Part shown: piece after piece, positions 1-9,069 of the stretch | How positions within the stretch are numbered: position 1 is the stretch's first letter | How the letters are laid out: every line of letters starts with the position of its first letter | NCBI RefSeq assembly: GCF_001514125.1 | Contig: NZ_KQ948549.1 | Span: 310,001-374,000 of the forward strand | DNA: 64,000 nucleotides | Direction: 5' to 3' | Source: Streptomyces longwoodensis | Lineage (GTDB): Bacteria > Actinomycetota > Actinomycetes > Streptomycetales > Streptomycetaceae | Position numbers and translations under genes: made by a program | Notes under the pieces: model-generated | What the model was told of the DNA's origin: nothing | What the model saw: only the letters and a program-made list of their open reading frames with translations | Databases searched by the model: none

Positions 1-1
1 C

Positions 2-553
2 ACCTTCTGGCCGCGCGCCGCCCACCCCTTCGCACCGCCCTGCTACGCCGAGCGCGCGGTGCCCGACCTGACGTGGCGGATGGCCACCTGGACCCGCGAG
101 ACCGGCGGCCGCTTGGTCATCTCGGGGCACTCCCAGGGCAGCGTGCTGGCGGCGGCCGCGGCCTGGCAGCTGGAGCCGCGGGACCGGGCGCGCGTCGGGC
201 TGCTGACCTACGGCTCGCCCATCGAGCGCCTCTACGGCCGTTGGTTCCCCGCCCACTTCGGGCCGGACGCGCTCAGCGCCCTGCACCAGGACGTCGACTG
301 CTGGCGCAACCTCTACCGGCTCACCGACCCCATCGGCGGCCCCGTCCGGCTGCCCGGCAGCTGCGGCCCCGCCGTGGACCGCGCGCCGTTGAAGGACCCG
401 CTGGAGTACGGCCGCACCGCCCGCCACCCGCTGCCCGCGCCCCTGCTGGGCCACTCCGACTACCAGGCGGACCCGGCCTTCGCGGAGGAACGCGCCCTGC
501 TGCTGGGCCGCCTGCTGCCGCTGCCGGAACCCCGCCAGCCGGGCGCGAGCTGA
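2..553 (+). CDS. Serine hydrolase/lipase-like protein, C-terminal part only
   Basis: The frame is open from the window edge, so the N-terminus is missing and 183 residues remain. A nucleophile elbow GHSQGS follows a beta-strand-like ILV run (LVIS), as in alpha/beta hydrolases and class 3 lipases. An Asp in LTDPIGG and a His in LGHSDY come later in the order expected for a Ser-Asp-His triad. The substrate cannot be named. The gene ends 27 bp before the convergent AAA+ gene. Because the start is outside, I cannot say whether it has a signal peptide or membrane segments. Confidence is good for the fold, low for the function. Confidence 0.75.
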   Translation, partial: TFWPRAAHPFAPPCYAERAVPDLTWRMATWTRETGGRLVISGHSQGSVLAAAAAWQLEPRDRARVGLLTYGSPIERLYGRWFPAHFGPDALSALHQDVDCWRNLYRLTDPIGGPVRLPGSCGPAVDRAPLKDPLEYGRTARHPLPAPLLGHSDYQADPAFAEERALLLGRLLPLPEPRQPGAS

Positions 554-580
554 GGACGCCGCGCCCGACCCGCCCGCGCA

Positions 581-3025
581 CTACGGGAGTTCGGGCAGGT
601 CCTCCGGGAACAGCAGGGTCAGGTCGTCCGTGCTGGGCTCGGTCACCTGGGCGACCCGGCTGGCGTGGCGCTCCACCATCGCCTCGAACGTCTGGCGTGC
701 GGTACGGCCGTTGCCGAACGCCGGGCCCTTCGGGAGCGCGGTGAAGTACTTCAGCAGCGCCTCCGGGGTGCCCGGCGCCAGCCGGTACTCGTGCTCCTCC
801 GCCTGCTGCTCCACGATCCGCAGCAGCTCCTCGGGGCCGTAGTCGCCGAAGGTGATGGTGCGCGAGAACCGTGACGCCACACCGGGGTTGACCGAAAGGA
901 AGCGCTCCATCTCGGCGGTGTAGCCGGCGACGATCACCACGACCGACTCCCGGTGGTCCTCCATCAGCTTCACCAGCGTGTCGATGGCCTCCTTGCCGAA
1001 GTCACGCCCGGCGTCCTCGGGGGAGAGGGCGTACGCCTCGTCGATGAACAGCACGCCGCCGCGCGCCCGTTCGAACGCCTCCTGGGTGCGGATCGCCGTG
1101 GAGCCGATGTGCTCGCCGACCAGGTCCACCCGTGACACCTCCACGAGGTGCCCCTTCTCCAGCACCCCGAGGGAGGCGAGGATCTCGCCGTACAGCCGGG
1201 CCACCGTCGTCTTGCCGGTGCCGGGGGAGCCGGTGAAGACCAGGTGCCGCTTGACCGAGGCGGCCTTCAGGCCCGCCTGCTGCCGGCGCCGGCCCACCTC
1301 GATCATGTCGGTCAGCGCCCGCACCTCGCGCTTGACGCTCTCCAGGCCCACCAGCGCGTCGAGTTCACCCAGCACGTCCTGCGAGGTGCGGACCGGCTCC
1401 TCCGGCTCCGGCACGGCCGCCAGGGGCTCGGCGACGGTCGCGCGCTGCTCCGGGACGGCGCCGAGCAGCCCCGGCGACCCGGCCGCCGTCTGCACCGCGG
1501 TCTCCGCGACCGGCGGCGGCGTCGGGCGCAGGCCCGCGCTCTCGTCGCTGCTGCAGTCCTCGACCACCGGTCCCGAACCGGGCGCCGCGTCCGCCCCCGC
1601 GTCCGCGAACTCGTAGCCCCCGCGCGCGCAGCGCTCCGTGCGGCACCGCCGGAGCGTCGTACGGGAGCCGTCTATGACGTGGAAGCCGTAGCCGCCGCTG
1701 TTGGTCACCCGGCAGTTGAGGAAGCTGCCGCGGCCGCCGGCCGACACGTAGAAGCCGGCCTCGGCGGGGGAGTCGACCGTGCACCGCTCGACGGTGGGGT
1801 CGGCGCCCTTGGTGACGATCACGCCGGTCTGCGTGCCGTCCACCGTGCAGTTGTTCAGCGTGCCGCCGCTGCCGTGGTCGCGGAACCACGCGCCCGTGGC
1901 CGCGTCCCGGATCCGGCAGTCGTCGAGCTGGGCGGTCGCGCCGTCACTGACCGACACCGCCGTGTTGCGCACCTGCGACAGGTCGCTGTCGACGACGTCC
2001 GCGCGCGAGCCGCGGTCCAGCACGAACAGCGCGTCCGGCACGTCGTGCACCCGGCAGGAGTCCAGCACGGCCGTGGCGCCGTCGCTGACCCACACGGCCG
2101 GGTAGTCGCCGGTGCTGTCGAAGATCTCGCACTGGTGGGCGTCCACGCGCGTGCCCGGGTCCCACACCGACAGCCCGTTGCGCCCGAACTGGCGTACCGT
2201 CGTGCGCGTCAGCGTCAGCACCGACCGCGAGCGCAGGTCGATGGCGTTCTCGGGGATGTCGTGGATGCGGCAGTCGGCCAGGGTGAGCACCGCGTCGGTG
2301 TCCAGGGTGACCCCGTCCGCTTCGGTGCGGTGCACGTCGCAGTCGGTGAGGTGGGCGGTGGCCCGGCCGGTGACCTGGACACCGCTGCCCCGCACCTCGT
2401 AGACCTCGCAGCCGACCGCCTCCAGCGCGGAGTTGTCGCCGGTCGCGCTCAGACCCGTGCCGGACGCGTGGTGCACCCGGCAGCGGTCCAGGCGCGGGTG
2501 CCCGCCGCCGCGGACCGCGACGCCGGCCTGCCCGGCCGCGACCACCTCGCACTCCTCGAACACACCGCCGCCGCCGTCGAGCACGGCGATCCCCAGGCCC
2601 GCCGGGTTGTCGACGGTGCAGCGGCGGACGGTGGGGCGGGCGCTGCCGCGCACCTCGATGCCGGCCGCGGACCGCGTGACGATCCGCAGGTCCGTCAACT
2701 CGGGCGTGCCCTCCTCGATGAGCAGCGCGGGGGCGGCCGCGTCCTGCCCCTCGATGTGCAGGTCCTGCACCACGGCCGAGGCCCGCACCGTCAACGGCAC
2801 GCCGTCCACGGGCGCGAGGCGCACCGACCCGGGGGCGCCGTCCGGCCCGCGCAGGGTCACCGCCCGCTGCACCACGAGGTTCTCCCGGTAGGTGCCCGGG
2901 GCGATGGTGAGGACGTCGCCGTCCGCCGCGGCCTCCAGGGCGGCGGCGAGCGATGCGTACTCACCCGTGCGGCGGCGCCACCGCGATGTGCCGGTGTGCG
3001 TCACCTGGACCGTGCCCTGTGCCAT
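581..3025 (-). CDS. Right-handed beta-helix domain fused to CbxX/SpoVK-type AAA+ ATPase
   Basis: The N-terminal ~480 residues are a run of short beta-helix repeats of the pectate lyase/NosD type, opening with the usual APGTYRENL element. A disordered Ala/Pro/Glu-rich linker follows. From about residue 545 there is a AAA+ module of the CbbX/SpoVK/EccA group, with Walker A GSPGTGKTT, Walker B LFIDEA, and a sensor region with AGY and an Arg-finger-like RFSR. No signal peptide is seen, so the protein is probably cytoplasmic. That is unusual for a beta-helix, which is normally secreted. I start at the ATG at 3025 (MAQGTVQV), which follows a GAGGTGGG-like site. The frame also runs upstream to 3130, but that part is low-complexity Arg/Ser. 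A plausible job is an ATP-driven remodelling factor using the helix as a recognition platform; this is inference. Confidence 0.85.
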   Translation of the reverse strand: MAQGTVQVTHTGTSRWRRRTGEYASLAAALEAAADGDVLTIAPGTYRENLVVQRAVTLRGPDGAPGSVRLAPVDGVPLTVRASAVVQDLHIEGQDAAAPALLIEEGTPELTDLRIVTRSAAGIEVRGSARPTVRRCTVDNPAGLGIAVLDGGGGVFEECEVVAAGQAGVAVRGGGHPRLDRCRVHHASGTGLSATGDNSALEAVGCEVYEVRGSGVQVTGRATAHLTDCDVHRTEADGVTLDTDAVLTLADCRIHDIPENAIDLRSRSVLTLTRTTVRQFGRNGLSVWDPGTRVDAHQCEIFDSTGDYPAVWVSDGATAVLDSCRVHDVPDALFVLDRGSRADVVDSDLSQVRNTAVSVSDGATAQLDDCRIRDAATGAWFRDHGSGGTLNNCTVDGTQTGVIVTKGADPTVERCTVDSPAEAGFYVSAGGRGSFLNCRVTNSGGYGFHVIDGSRTTLRRCRTERCARGGYEFADAGADAAPGSGPVVEDCSSDESAGLRPTPPPVAETAVQTAAGSPGLLGAVPEQRATVAEPLAAVPEPEEPVRTSQDVLGELDALVGLESVKREVRALTDMIEVGRRRQQAGLKAASVKRHLVFTGSPGTGKTTVARLYGEILASLGVLEKGHLVEVSRVDLVGEHIGSTAIRTQEAFERARGGVLFIDEAYALSPEDAGRDFGKEAIDTLVKLMEDHRESVVVIVAGYTAEMERFLSVNPGVASRFSRTITFGDYGPEELLRIVEQQAEEHEYRLAPGTPEALLKYFTALPKGPAFGNGRTARQTFEAMVERHASRVAQVTEPSTDDLTLLFPEDLPELP

Positions 3026-3175
3026 GGCGTTGCTGCGCCCCCACCTCGTCGTACTGATGGCTCGTCGCCCCCGGGGCGCCCTGGGGCTCCCTGATGCGCG
3101 GGTCGAGGCCGAAAGCCTCGGCCGGTCCACCGTAGCGTGCGCGGGGACGGTGGGATGACCGGAGGCGCAAGGCCG

Positions 3176-3781
3176 TCAACTGCCGGTACCGGTCCGGCCC
3201 CAGTCCGGTCCGGCCTTGCTCCACGCCTGGTCCCACCGTGCGTACCGGCGCCGGACCAGGTGCCAGACGATCAGGCGTCTGACCGCCTCCACGGTGCCGG
3301 CGGTGAGTATCGCCCCGCCGACGCCGGCCAGCACCGCGTGCGTGGTCGCCGTCGCGGGGTCCAGGGGACGGGCCGCGACGCGGCCCCGCTCGTCGGTCCA
3401 CAGCCGGAACTGGTCCCCGGCGTGCGGCTTGCCGAGGTCGGCGATCACCGCGCCGTGCCGCGCGGTGCCGTCGGGGGCGGTCCAGTCGGCGAGGACCCGG
3501 CTGTGGGCGTCCCGTCCGGAGGCCGCCTCGGGGTCGATGCCCAGCGTCGCGTCGTCCAGCTCGCGCACCACCGTGGCCGTCACCTCGTGCCGGGACGACT
3601 GCTGCCGGCGCACCGCGTCCTGCAACGCGCCCTGGGCGGTGGTCCCGAGGAGACAGCCGACGACGGGCGCCGCCAGGAGGACCAGCAGCAGGGCCGACAG
3701 TGCCACCCAGGCCTCGACCAGGTCCGTCGTGCGGCGCAGCGGATTGTGCCGCCAGCGCCAGAGCCCGCCGATCGCTCGCAC
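3176..3781 (-). CDS. Rv1733c-like two-helix membrane protein
   Basis: The protein has about 201 residues. An N-terminal WRWRHNPLRR segment precedes a first membrane helix rich in Leu/Val/Ala. An extracytoplasmic-type domain of about 100 residues follows, then a second helix (HAVLAGVGGAILTAG) and a basic C-terminus. This layout matches the Rv1733c-like family, which is common and multi-copy in streptomycetes and has no established biochemical role. The start is placed at GTG 3781 because GGAAGGGGG lies just upstream; GTG 3790 is an alternative, and the open frame itself reaches 3895. It is a single gene between two same-strand neighbours with ordinary intergenic gaps. Confidence 0.7.
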   Translation of the reverse strand: MRAIGGLWRWRHNPLRRTTDLVEAWVALSALLLVLLAAPVVGCLLGTTAQGALQDAVRRQQSSRHEVTATVVRELDDATLGIDPEAASGRDAHSRVLADWTAPDGTARHGAVIADLGKPHAGDQFRLWTDERGRVAARPLDPATATTHAVLAGVGGAILTAGTVEAVRRLIVWHLVRRRYARWDQAWSKAGPDWGRTGTGS

Positions 3782-4007
3782 GTCCCGCACCCCCTTCCCG
3801 CTCCGTGATAACCCCCCGGGGGAGCCGTTCGCCCGCCCGGCGGCCGAAGAGAGAGCGACATCACTCGCCGCCCGGTCCTCACACGAACGTCTCACGACAT
3901 CCCCAACGACGCGGGGGCGCAGGAGGGTTCCCGGCCAACGGGCACGAGCGGGTGAGGTGGGGGAGGGGGATCGGGGAGCGGCGAAGGGTGAGCAGGGGCG
4001 CCGTGGG

Positions 4008-4832
4008 TCAGTCCTGGACCTCGACGGGATCGCCGACCCGGAGGGTGCCCCGGGACAGTGGGACCAGGTTCTGCCCGAACACCAGCCTGCCGTCCATCCG
4101 GCGGTGGCGGCCCAGCGTGCGCAGCGGCTCGGCGCCGCGTGCCGCCGTGGCCTGGTCGGTGGTCGTCACCACGCACCGGCCGCAGCTCTTGGCGACGCGG
4201 AAGGGCACGTCACCGATGGTCAGCCGGGACCAGCCGTCCTCGGCCCAGGGTTCGGTGCCCGTCACGACGACGCTCGGCCGGAACCGGTTCATCGGCAGCG
4301 GGCCCTCCTCGGCGTGATCGCCCTGCGCGATCAGCGTGTTGAGGGCGTCGAGGGACGCGGTGGTGGTGAGGAGCAGCGGGTAGCCGTCGGCGAAGCTGAC
4401 GGTCTCGCCGGGCAGTGCGAACTCCGGGTCGACGGGCCGGCGCGTGGCCGGGTCGTCCATGTGCACCAGCCGGACGCTCTCGCCGAGGTGGGCGCTGCAC
4501 CACGCGTGCGCGGCGGCGTCGGCGAGGACGCCCTCCACCTTGTCGCGGAAGATCTCGACCGTGACCGTGCCGACCGGCTCGGGCACCGCGACCTCCAGTG
4601 ACGGCCGGCCGGGCGCGGACAGCCGGAGGCCGCCACCGGGCAGGAGCTCGGCGGCGGCCAGGGCGACGTGCGGGTGCCGACGCTGGGTGACGACCTTTCC
4701 CCCGTCGTCGATCAGTGTCCAGCGTCGGTCCCCGGCCAGTCCCCAGGGCTCCACGTCGGCCTCCCGGGGCGCCAGGCCCCGGAACGCCTTGACCGGATGG
4801 ACGTGGATCGACTGCAGCTTCGCGTTCCCCAT
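4008..4832 (-). CDS. MOSC domain protein (YcbX-like)
   Basis: The protein has 274 residues. The N-terminal MOSC beta-barrel is recognisable from IHVHPVKAFRG and the GLAGDRRW motif. The MOSC domain proper occupies roughly residues 115-270, with the RFRPSVVV and SCGRC elements typical of the YcbX/mARC family. In that family the conserved Cys binds the molybdenum cofactor and the proteins reduce N-hydroxylated compounds. Here no ferredoxin domain is fused to the C-terminus, so an electron donor would have to come from elsewhere. The start ATG at 4832 gives the normal family N-terminus (MGNAKLQSIHVHPVK). The reaction is inferred from the family; the substrate is unknown. Confidence 0.85.
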   Translation of the reverse strand: MGNAKLQSIHVHPVKAFRGLAPREADVEPWGLAGDRRWTLIDDGGKVVTQRRHPHVALAAAELLPGGGLRLSAPGRPSLEVAVPEPVGTVTVEIFRDKVEGVLADAAAHAWCSAHLGESVRLVHMDDPATRRPVDPEFALPGETVSFADGYPLLLTTTASLDALNTLIAQGDHAEEGPLPMNRFRPSVVVTGTEPWAEDGWSRLTIGDVPFRVAKSCGRCVVTTTDQATAARGAEPLRTLGRHRRMDGRLVFGQNLVPLSRGTLRVGDPVEVQD

Positions 4833-4874
4833 GGGCTCATCGTGCCAGGCGGCACCGGCCCGTGGGGAGCGGGC

Positions 4875-5336
4875 TCAGTAGCCCCGGTACTGCTGGTTGT
4901 TGTACGGGTCCTGGTACGGCGTCGGCGCGGGCCGCGGGGCGGCCGGACGCATCGCGTCGTACCCCATGCCCGGCGCGGCCGGCCGCGGCTGCTGCGGCTG
5001 GACCTGGGGTCCGGGGTAGCCGCGCGGCGCGGTGGCCTGCTGCGGGATGTAGGCCGCGGGCGCCTGCTGGAGCGGGGCTGGCTGCGGCGCCTGGGGATAA
5101 CCGTAGGAGCCGTAGGAGCTGCCGTACGAAGTGCCGTAGGACGGGGCCGCCGGGAGGGCGGGCAGCGCCGAGGGCAGCGCGGGCAGGCTGCTGCCCGTGT
5201 CGTACGCGGCGGGGACCCGGATCGGGGCGATCTGCGGGGTGCCCCGCTCGGCCACGAGCGAGTCGTAGATCGGGGTGTCCGGGAAGGAGGCGGTGGAGTA
5301 ATAGCCGCCGCCATAGGTGGAGCGGGGGGAGGTCAT
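4875..5336 (-). CDS. Small Pro/Gln/Tyr-rich conserved streptomycete protein
   Basis: The protein has 153 residues. An ordered-looking N-terminal ~45 residues (MTSPRSTYGGGYYS, then SFPDTPIYDSLVAERGTPQ) is followed by a low-complexity tail rich in Pro, Gln, Ala and Tyr, ending NNQQYRGY. There is no signal peptide or membrane helix. The N-terminal block is, from memory, strongly conserved in streptomycetes, but no function is known to me. The start at 5336 is chosen over the longer frame (to 5780) because the extension is compositionally unlike a protein and runs into the divergent TerD promoter region. An 8-bp-arm inverted repeat lies 49 bp upstream. Confidence 0.7.
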   Translation of the reverse strand: MTSPRSTYGGGYYSTASFPDTPIYDSLVAERGTPQIAPIRVPAAYDTGSSLPALPSALPALPAAPSYGTSYGSSYGSYGYPQAPQPAPLQQAPAAYIPQQATAPRGYPGPQVQPQQPRPAAPGMGYDAMRPAAPRPAPTPYQDPYNNQQYRGY

Positions 5337-5384
5337 GGCACATAAGTTAAGCCCACGATGTGCTGGTTGGGGAGACCGATAAGA

Positions 5385-5412
5385 GGGTTGTTTTCCGTGT
5401 CGGTAACAACCC
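5385..5412. promoter_or_regulatory. Inverted repeat GGGTTGTT-N12-AACAACCC in a divergent intergenic region
   Basis: Perfect 8-bp arms (5385-5392 and 5405-5412) are separated by 12 bases. They lie in the 319-bp gap (5337-5655) between the Pro-rich gene and the TerD gene. The two half-sites spaced about two helical turns apart look like a dimer operator. The remainder of the gap is C/T- and G-rich with a TAGGTT element near 5589-5594 that could be a -10 box for the TerD gene. I see no convincing riboswitch fold there. Confidence 0.45.
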
Positions 5413-5655
5413 GCTGTCCCCAATGCGAGCGAACGCGGCGAAAAAGGGCGGCGAACGCGGGCCGCATCCGGTAAAAGCCGAGTTCCCGGCCGGTTACCGG
5501 CGGTCGTGACCGCGTCTCCTTCGCTCCCCTGCTCCCTTGTGCCCGCTCCTTCGCGTCCCATGCATGGGAGTTCGGCCGGGCAGCGCATAGGTTGGCCGGT
5601 AGACACAGCCGAGGGGTGCGGGGACGCGCACGCCGATGCAGACGAGGGGGCGCAC

Positions 5656-6954
5656 ATGTCCATGCCGAAGGGGTCGAACACGCCGGTGCCGACGGCGGCC
5701 CTGCGGGTCGAGGTGGGCTGGCGGTCCGGGGCCGGCGTCCCCGACGCGGACGTCTCGGCGCTGCTGCTGGCCGGTGGCAAGGTCCGCTCCGACGGGGACT
5801 TCGTCTTCTACAACCAGCCCGCCCACTCCTCCGGCGCCGTGCGCCACGAGGGCAAGCGTCCCGCCGGCGGCCGGACGACCGACACGCTCCTCGTCGACCT
5901 CGCGCGCGTGGAGCCCGCGGTGGAGCGGATCGTCCTCGCCGCCTCCTCCGACGGCGGCACCTTCGGACAGGTCCCCGACCTCGCCGTCGAGGTCCGCGAC
6001 GCGGCGCAGGGCGGCGTGGTCGCCCGCTTCGACAGCACCGGCGCCACCGTCGAGACGGCGTTCGTGCTGGGCGAGTTCTACCGCCGCCAGGGGGCCTGGA
6101 AGTTCCGCGCCGTCGGCCAGGGCTACGACAGCGGACTGGAGGGGCTGGCCACCGACTTCGGCATCACGGTCGACGAGCCGCAGCACGCGGCGCCCCCGCC
6201 CGTCATGGCCCCGCGCCCACCGGTGGCACCGCCCCCGCCCGCCGCGATGCCCGCCCCACCGGTCACCGTCCCGCCGCCCGCCCACTACGCCCCGCCGCCC
6301 CCGCCCGCCCCGCCGGTGCGCCTCTCCAAGGTCACGCTCACCAAGGCCGCGCCCTCGGTGTCGCTCACCAAGCAGGGCGGCACCTCCGGCGCCATGCGCG
6401 TGAACCTCAACTGGGAGGTGCGCAAGCAGTTCTCCGGCTGGGGCGCCAAGCGCGGGCGGGCCGTCGCCCTGCACAACGACCTCGACCTCGACCTGTGCGC
6501 CCTGTTCGAACTCGCCGACGGCAGCAAGGGCGTGGTGCAGGCCCTCGGCAACGCCTTCGGCTCCCTGCACCTGCCGCCGTACATCCACCTCGACGGCGAC
6601 GACCGCACCGGCGCCGTGGAGAGCGGCGAGAACCTCACCATCAACCTCGACCGCCGCAACGACTTCCGGCGCATCCTGGTCTTCGTGACCATCTACGAGG
6701 GCGCCCGGTCCTTCGCCGACCTGCACGCCACGGTGACCCTCCAGCCGCAGTTCGGCGCCGCGATCGACTTCTCCCTCGACGAGTGCACCGTCCCGTCGAC
6801 CGTGTGCGCCCTCGCCCTGATCAGCAACCAGGGCGGTGACCTGGTCGTCCAGCGCGAGGCCCGCTACCTGGTGCCCGAGCGGGGGGTGAGCCCGCAGCGC
6901 ACCGTCGACCGCGCCTACGGCTGGGGCATGAACTGGACGCCGGGCCGCAAGTAG
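5656..6954 (+). CDS. Tandem TerD-domain protein
   Basis: The protein has 432 residues and two TerD/TerZ-like domains. The first (about 1-175) carries MSMPKGSN, the VGWRSG strand and a conserved DFVFYNQP motif. A Pro/Ala-rich linker of about 40 residues follows, then a second domain (about 215-432) beginning [16 protein letters not shown], with [12 protein letters not shown] and [11 protein letters not shown]. These acidic motifs are the calcium-binding type known in TerD proteins. The family is linked to tellurite and stress responses and, in streptomycetes, to development. The start ATG 5656 follows GAGGGGG. It stops three bases from the convergent HpnB-like gene, so there is no room for a terminator between them. 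Confidence 0.9.
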   Translation: MSMPKGSNTPVPTAALRVEVGWRSGAGVPDADVSALLLAGGKVRSDGDFVFYNQPAHSSGAVRHEGKRPAGGRTTDTLLVDLARVEPAVERIVLAASSDGGTFGQVPDLAVEVRDAAQGGVVARFDSTGATVETAFVLGEFYRRQGAWKFRAVGQGYDSGLEGLATDFGITVDEPQHAAPPPVMAPRPPVAPPPPAAMPAPPVTVPPPAHYAPPPPPAPPVRLSKVTLTKAAPSVSLTKQGGTSGAMRVNLNWEVRKQFSGWGAKRGRAVALHNDLDLDLCALFELADGSKGVVQALGNAFGSLHLPPYIHLDGDDRTGAVESGENLTINLDRRNDFRRILVFVTIYEGARSFADLHATVTLQPQFGAAIDFSLDECTVPSTVCALALISNQGGDLVVQREARYLVPERGVSPQRTVDRAYGWGMNWTPGRK

Positions 6955-6957
6955 GGC

Positions 6958-8133
6958 TCAGCCCTCTTCGGTGACGGCATCCGGACGGGCGTAGGTGCGG
7001 CCCTTCCAGGCCGCACCGCGGCCGCGGTGGTGCTGCACCGCCGAGTCCACCGTCATCAGCAGGTAGAGGAACGCGGTGAACGGCAGCAGCGGAGCGAGCC
7101 ACAGCGGCTGCCGGTAGTAGCGGAGCATCGGCCCGTACGTGCCCGCCATCACCAGCCACGCCAGGCCGCCCGCCGCCGCCGTCACCGCGTCACCGGCCAC
7201 CAGCCCGACGAGGAGCGCGAGCGGCGGCACCAGGTACACCAGCGCCAGGCCGAGGACGGTGCCGAGCAGGAGGAGCGGGTTGTGCCGCAGCTGCGCGTAG
7301 GCGCTGCGCGACACCATCCGCCACAGGTCGTGCAGCCGCGGGTAGGGGCGCACGCTGTCCACCCGGTCGGCCAGCCCCAGCCAGATGTGCCCGCCGCCGC
7401 CCTTCACCGCGCGGGCCAGCGCCACGTCGTCGATCACGGCGTGCCGGATCGCGTCCGGGATCCGGGCCCGCTCGGCCGCCCCGGCGCGCACCAGGACGCA
7501 GCCGCCCGCCGCGGCCGCCGTGCGCGCCCCGGGCCGGGCGATCCGCCGGAACGGGTACAGCTGGGCGAAGAAGTAGACGAAGGCCGGCACCACCAGCCGC
7601 TCCCACACGCTCTCCACCCGCAGCCGCGCCATCTGCGACACCACGTCGAAGCCGCCCGCGCCCGCCGCCGCCACCAGCGCGCGCAGACTGTCGGGCGCGT
7701 GCGCGATGTCGGCGTCCGTGAGCAGCAGGTACTCGGGCTCACGCGCGCGTGCCAGAGCGACGCCGTGCCGCACCGCCCACAGCTTGCCGGTCCAGCCGGC
7801 CGGCGGCTCACCCGGTGAGGCCACGGTCAGCGGCAGCCCACCGCACCGGCGCGCCAGTTCCCGGGCCAGGTCCCCGGTGCCGTCGGTACTGCCGTCGTCG
7901 ACGAGGAAGACCTCCGCCCGGCCGGGGTAGTCCTGGGCGAGCAGCGACGGCAGGCTGTCCGGCAGGACGGCGGCCTCGTCGCGCGCCGGGACGACCACGC
8001 ACACCGACGGCCAGCGCTCCGGCTCCCCGGCACGCGGCAGCCGGACGTCGGTCCGCCAGAAGAAGCCCTGGCACAGCAGCAGCCACACCCAGGCGGCGAG
8101 GGACACCACGGCGATCCACACGAAGGCGCTCAC
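6958..8133 (-). CDS. HpnB-like membrane glycosyltransferase family 2
   Basis: The protein has 391 residues. It starts with a signal-anchor helix (FVWIAVVSLAAWVWLLL), then a GT-A domain with VVVPARDEA, LVDDGSTDGT and a DxD-like LTDADIAHAPD. Three or four membrane helices form the C-terminal quarter, ending at the FLYLLMTVDSAVQHH segment. This is the architecture and motif set of the hopene-associated glycosyltransferase HpnB family. No squalene-hopene cyclase or other hpn gene is near, so a hopanoid role is not supported by context here. The start GTG at 8133 is chosen because the longer frame upstream has no glycosyltransferase sequence and lies antisense to the racemase gene. Confidence 0.85.
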   Translation of the reverse strand: MSAFVWIAVVSLAAWVWLLLCQGFFWRTDVRLPRAGEPERWPSVCVVVPARDEAAVLPDSLPSLLAQDYPGRAEVFLVDDGSTDGTGDLARELARRCGGLPLTVASPGEPPAGWTGKLWAVRHGVALARAREPEYLLLTDADIAHAPDSLRALVAAAGAGGFDVVSQMARLRVESVWERLVVPAFVYFFAQLYPFRRIARPGARTAAAAGGCVLVRAGAAERARIPDAIRHAVIDDVALARAVKGGGGHIWLGLADRVDSVRPYPRLHDLWRMVSRSAYAQLRHNPLLLLGTVLGLALVYLVPPLALLVGLVAGDAVTAAAGGLAWLVMAGTYGPMLRYYRQPLWLAPLLPFTAFLYLLMTVDSAVQHHRGRGAAWKGRTYARPDAVTEEG

Positions 8134-8190
8134 GGCCGCAGTCTGCCCCACCGGACCGGGCGCCCGGCGCCCATCGTCTATCGTGGCCGG

Positions 8191-8976
8191 GTGAAGATCG
8201 CGCTCATGGACTCCGGAATCGGGCTGCTGGCGGCCACCGCCGCGGTACGGCGCCTGCGACCCGACGCCGATCTCGTGCTCTCGCTCGACCCGGACGGCAT
8301 GCCCTGGGGGCCGCGCACCCCGCAGGACCTCACCGCGCGGGCCCTGGCCGTCGCCGAGGCGGCCGCCGCCCACCGGCCCGACGCCCTGATCGTCGGCTGC
8401 AACACCGCCACCGTGCACGCCCTGCCCGCGCTGCGCGCCCGCCTCGAGCCCGCGGTGCCCGTCGTCGGCACCGTCCCGGCGATCAAGCCGGCCGCGGCCG
8501 GCGGCGGCCCCGTCGTGATCTGGGCCACCCCCGCCACCACGGGCAGCCCCTACCAGCGCGACCTCATCCGCGACTTCGCCGACGGCGTGAGCGTCACCGA
8601 GGTCCCCTGCTGGGGACTGGCCGAGGCCGTCGAACACGCGGACGAGTCCGCGATCGACGCCGCCGTCGCCGCGGCCGCCGCGCTCACCCCCGACGAAGTG
8701 ACGACCGTCGTGCTCGGCTGCACCCACTACGAACTGGTCGCCGAGCGCATCCGCGCCGCCGTGCAGCAGCCCGGCACGCCCCCGCTCGTCCTGCACGGCT
8801 CCGCCGGGGCGGTCGCCGCGCAGGCCCTGCGCCGCCTCGGCGCCGGCCCCGCCCCGGGCGTGCCGGTCACCGGCACGGTGACGGTGCTGCTCAGCGGCCG
8901 CGAGGGCGCCCTGCCCGAGCCCGCCCTGGCCTACGCCGAGGGCCGGCTGCTGCGCACGGTGAGCCCCGCCTCCTGA
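8191..8976 (+). CDS. Aspartate/glutamate racemase family protein (MurI-like)
   Basis: The protein has 261 residues. The N-terminal MDSGIGLLA resembles the MurI FDSGxGG motif. The two catalytic cysteines of the Asp/Glu racemase superfamily are both present, Cys70 in GCNTA and Cys177 in GCTHYE. It is shorter and more divergent than a housekeeping MurI, and the second glycine of the first motif is replaced, so it is probably a paralogue acting on a different acidic compound rather than the essential glutamate racemase. It is transcribed away from the HpnB-like gene across a 57-bp gap, which must hold both promoters or leaderless starts. Confidence 0.75.
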   Translation: MKIALMDSGIGLLAATAAVRRLRPDADLVLSLDPDGMPWGPRTPQDLTARALAVAEAAAAHRPDALIVGCNTATVHALPALRARLEPAVPVVGTVPAIKPAAAGGGPVVIWATPATTGSPYQRDLIRDFADGVSVTEVPCWGLAEAVEHADESAIDAAVAAAAALTPDEVTTVVLGCTHYELVAERIRAAVQQPGTPPLVLHGSAGAVAAQALRRLGAGPAPGVPVTGTVTVLLSGREGALPEPALAYAEGRLLRTVSPAS

Positions 8977-9069
8977 CCGGCGGTCACCGGCGCGGGCCGT
9001 CGGCCGGTCGGCGCAGTCACGCTCCGCCACGACCTACCGGCGCAGCGAAACCTGAGTAACCTCATAGCC

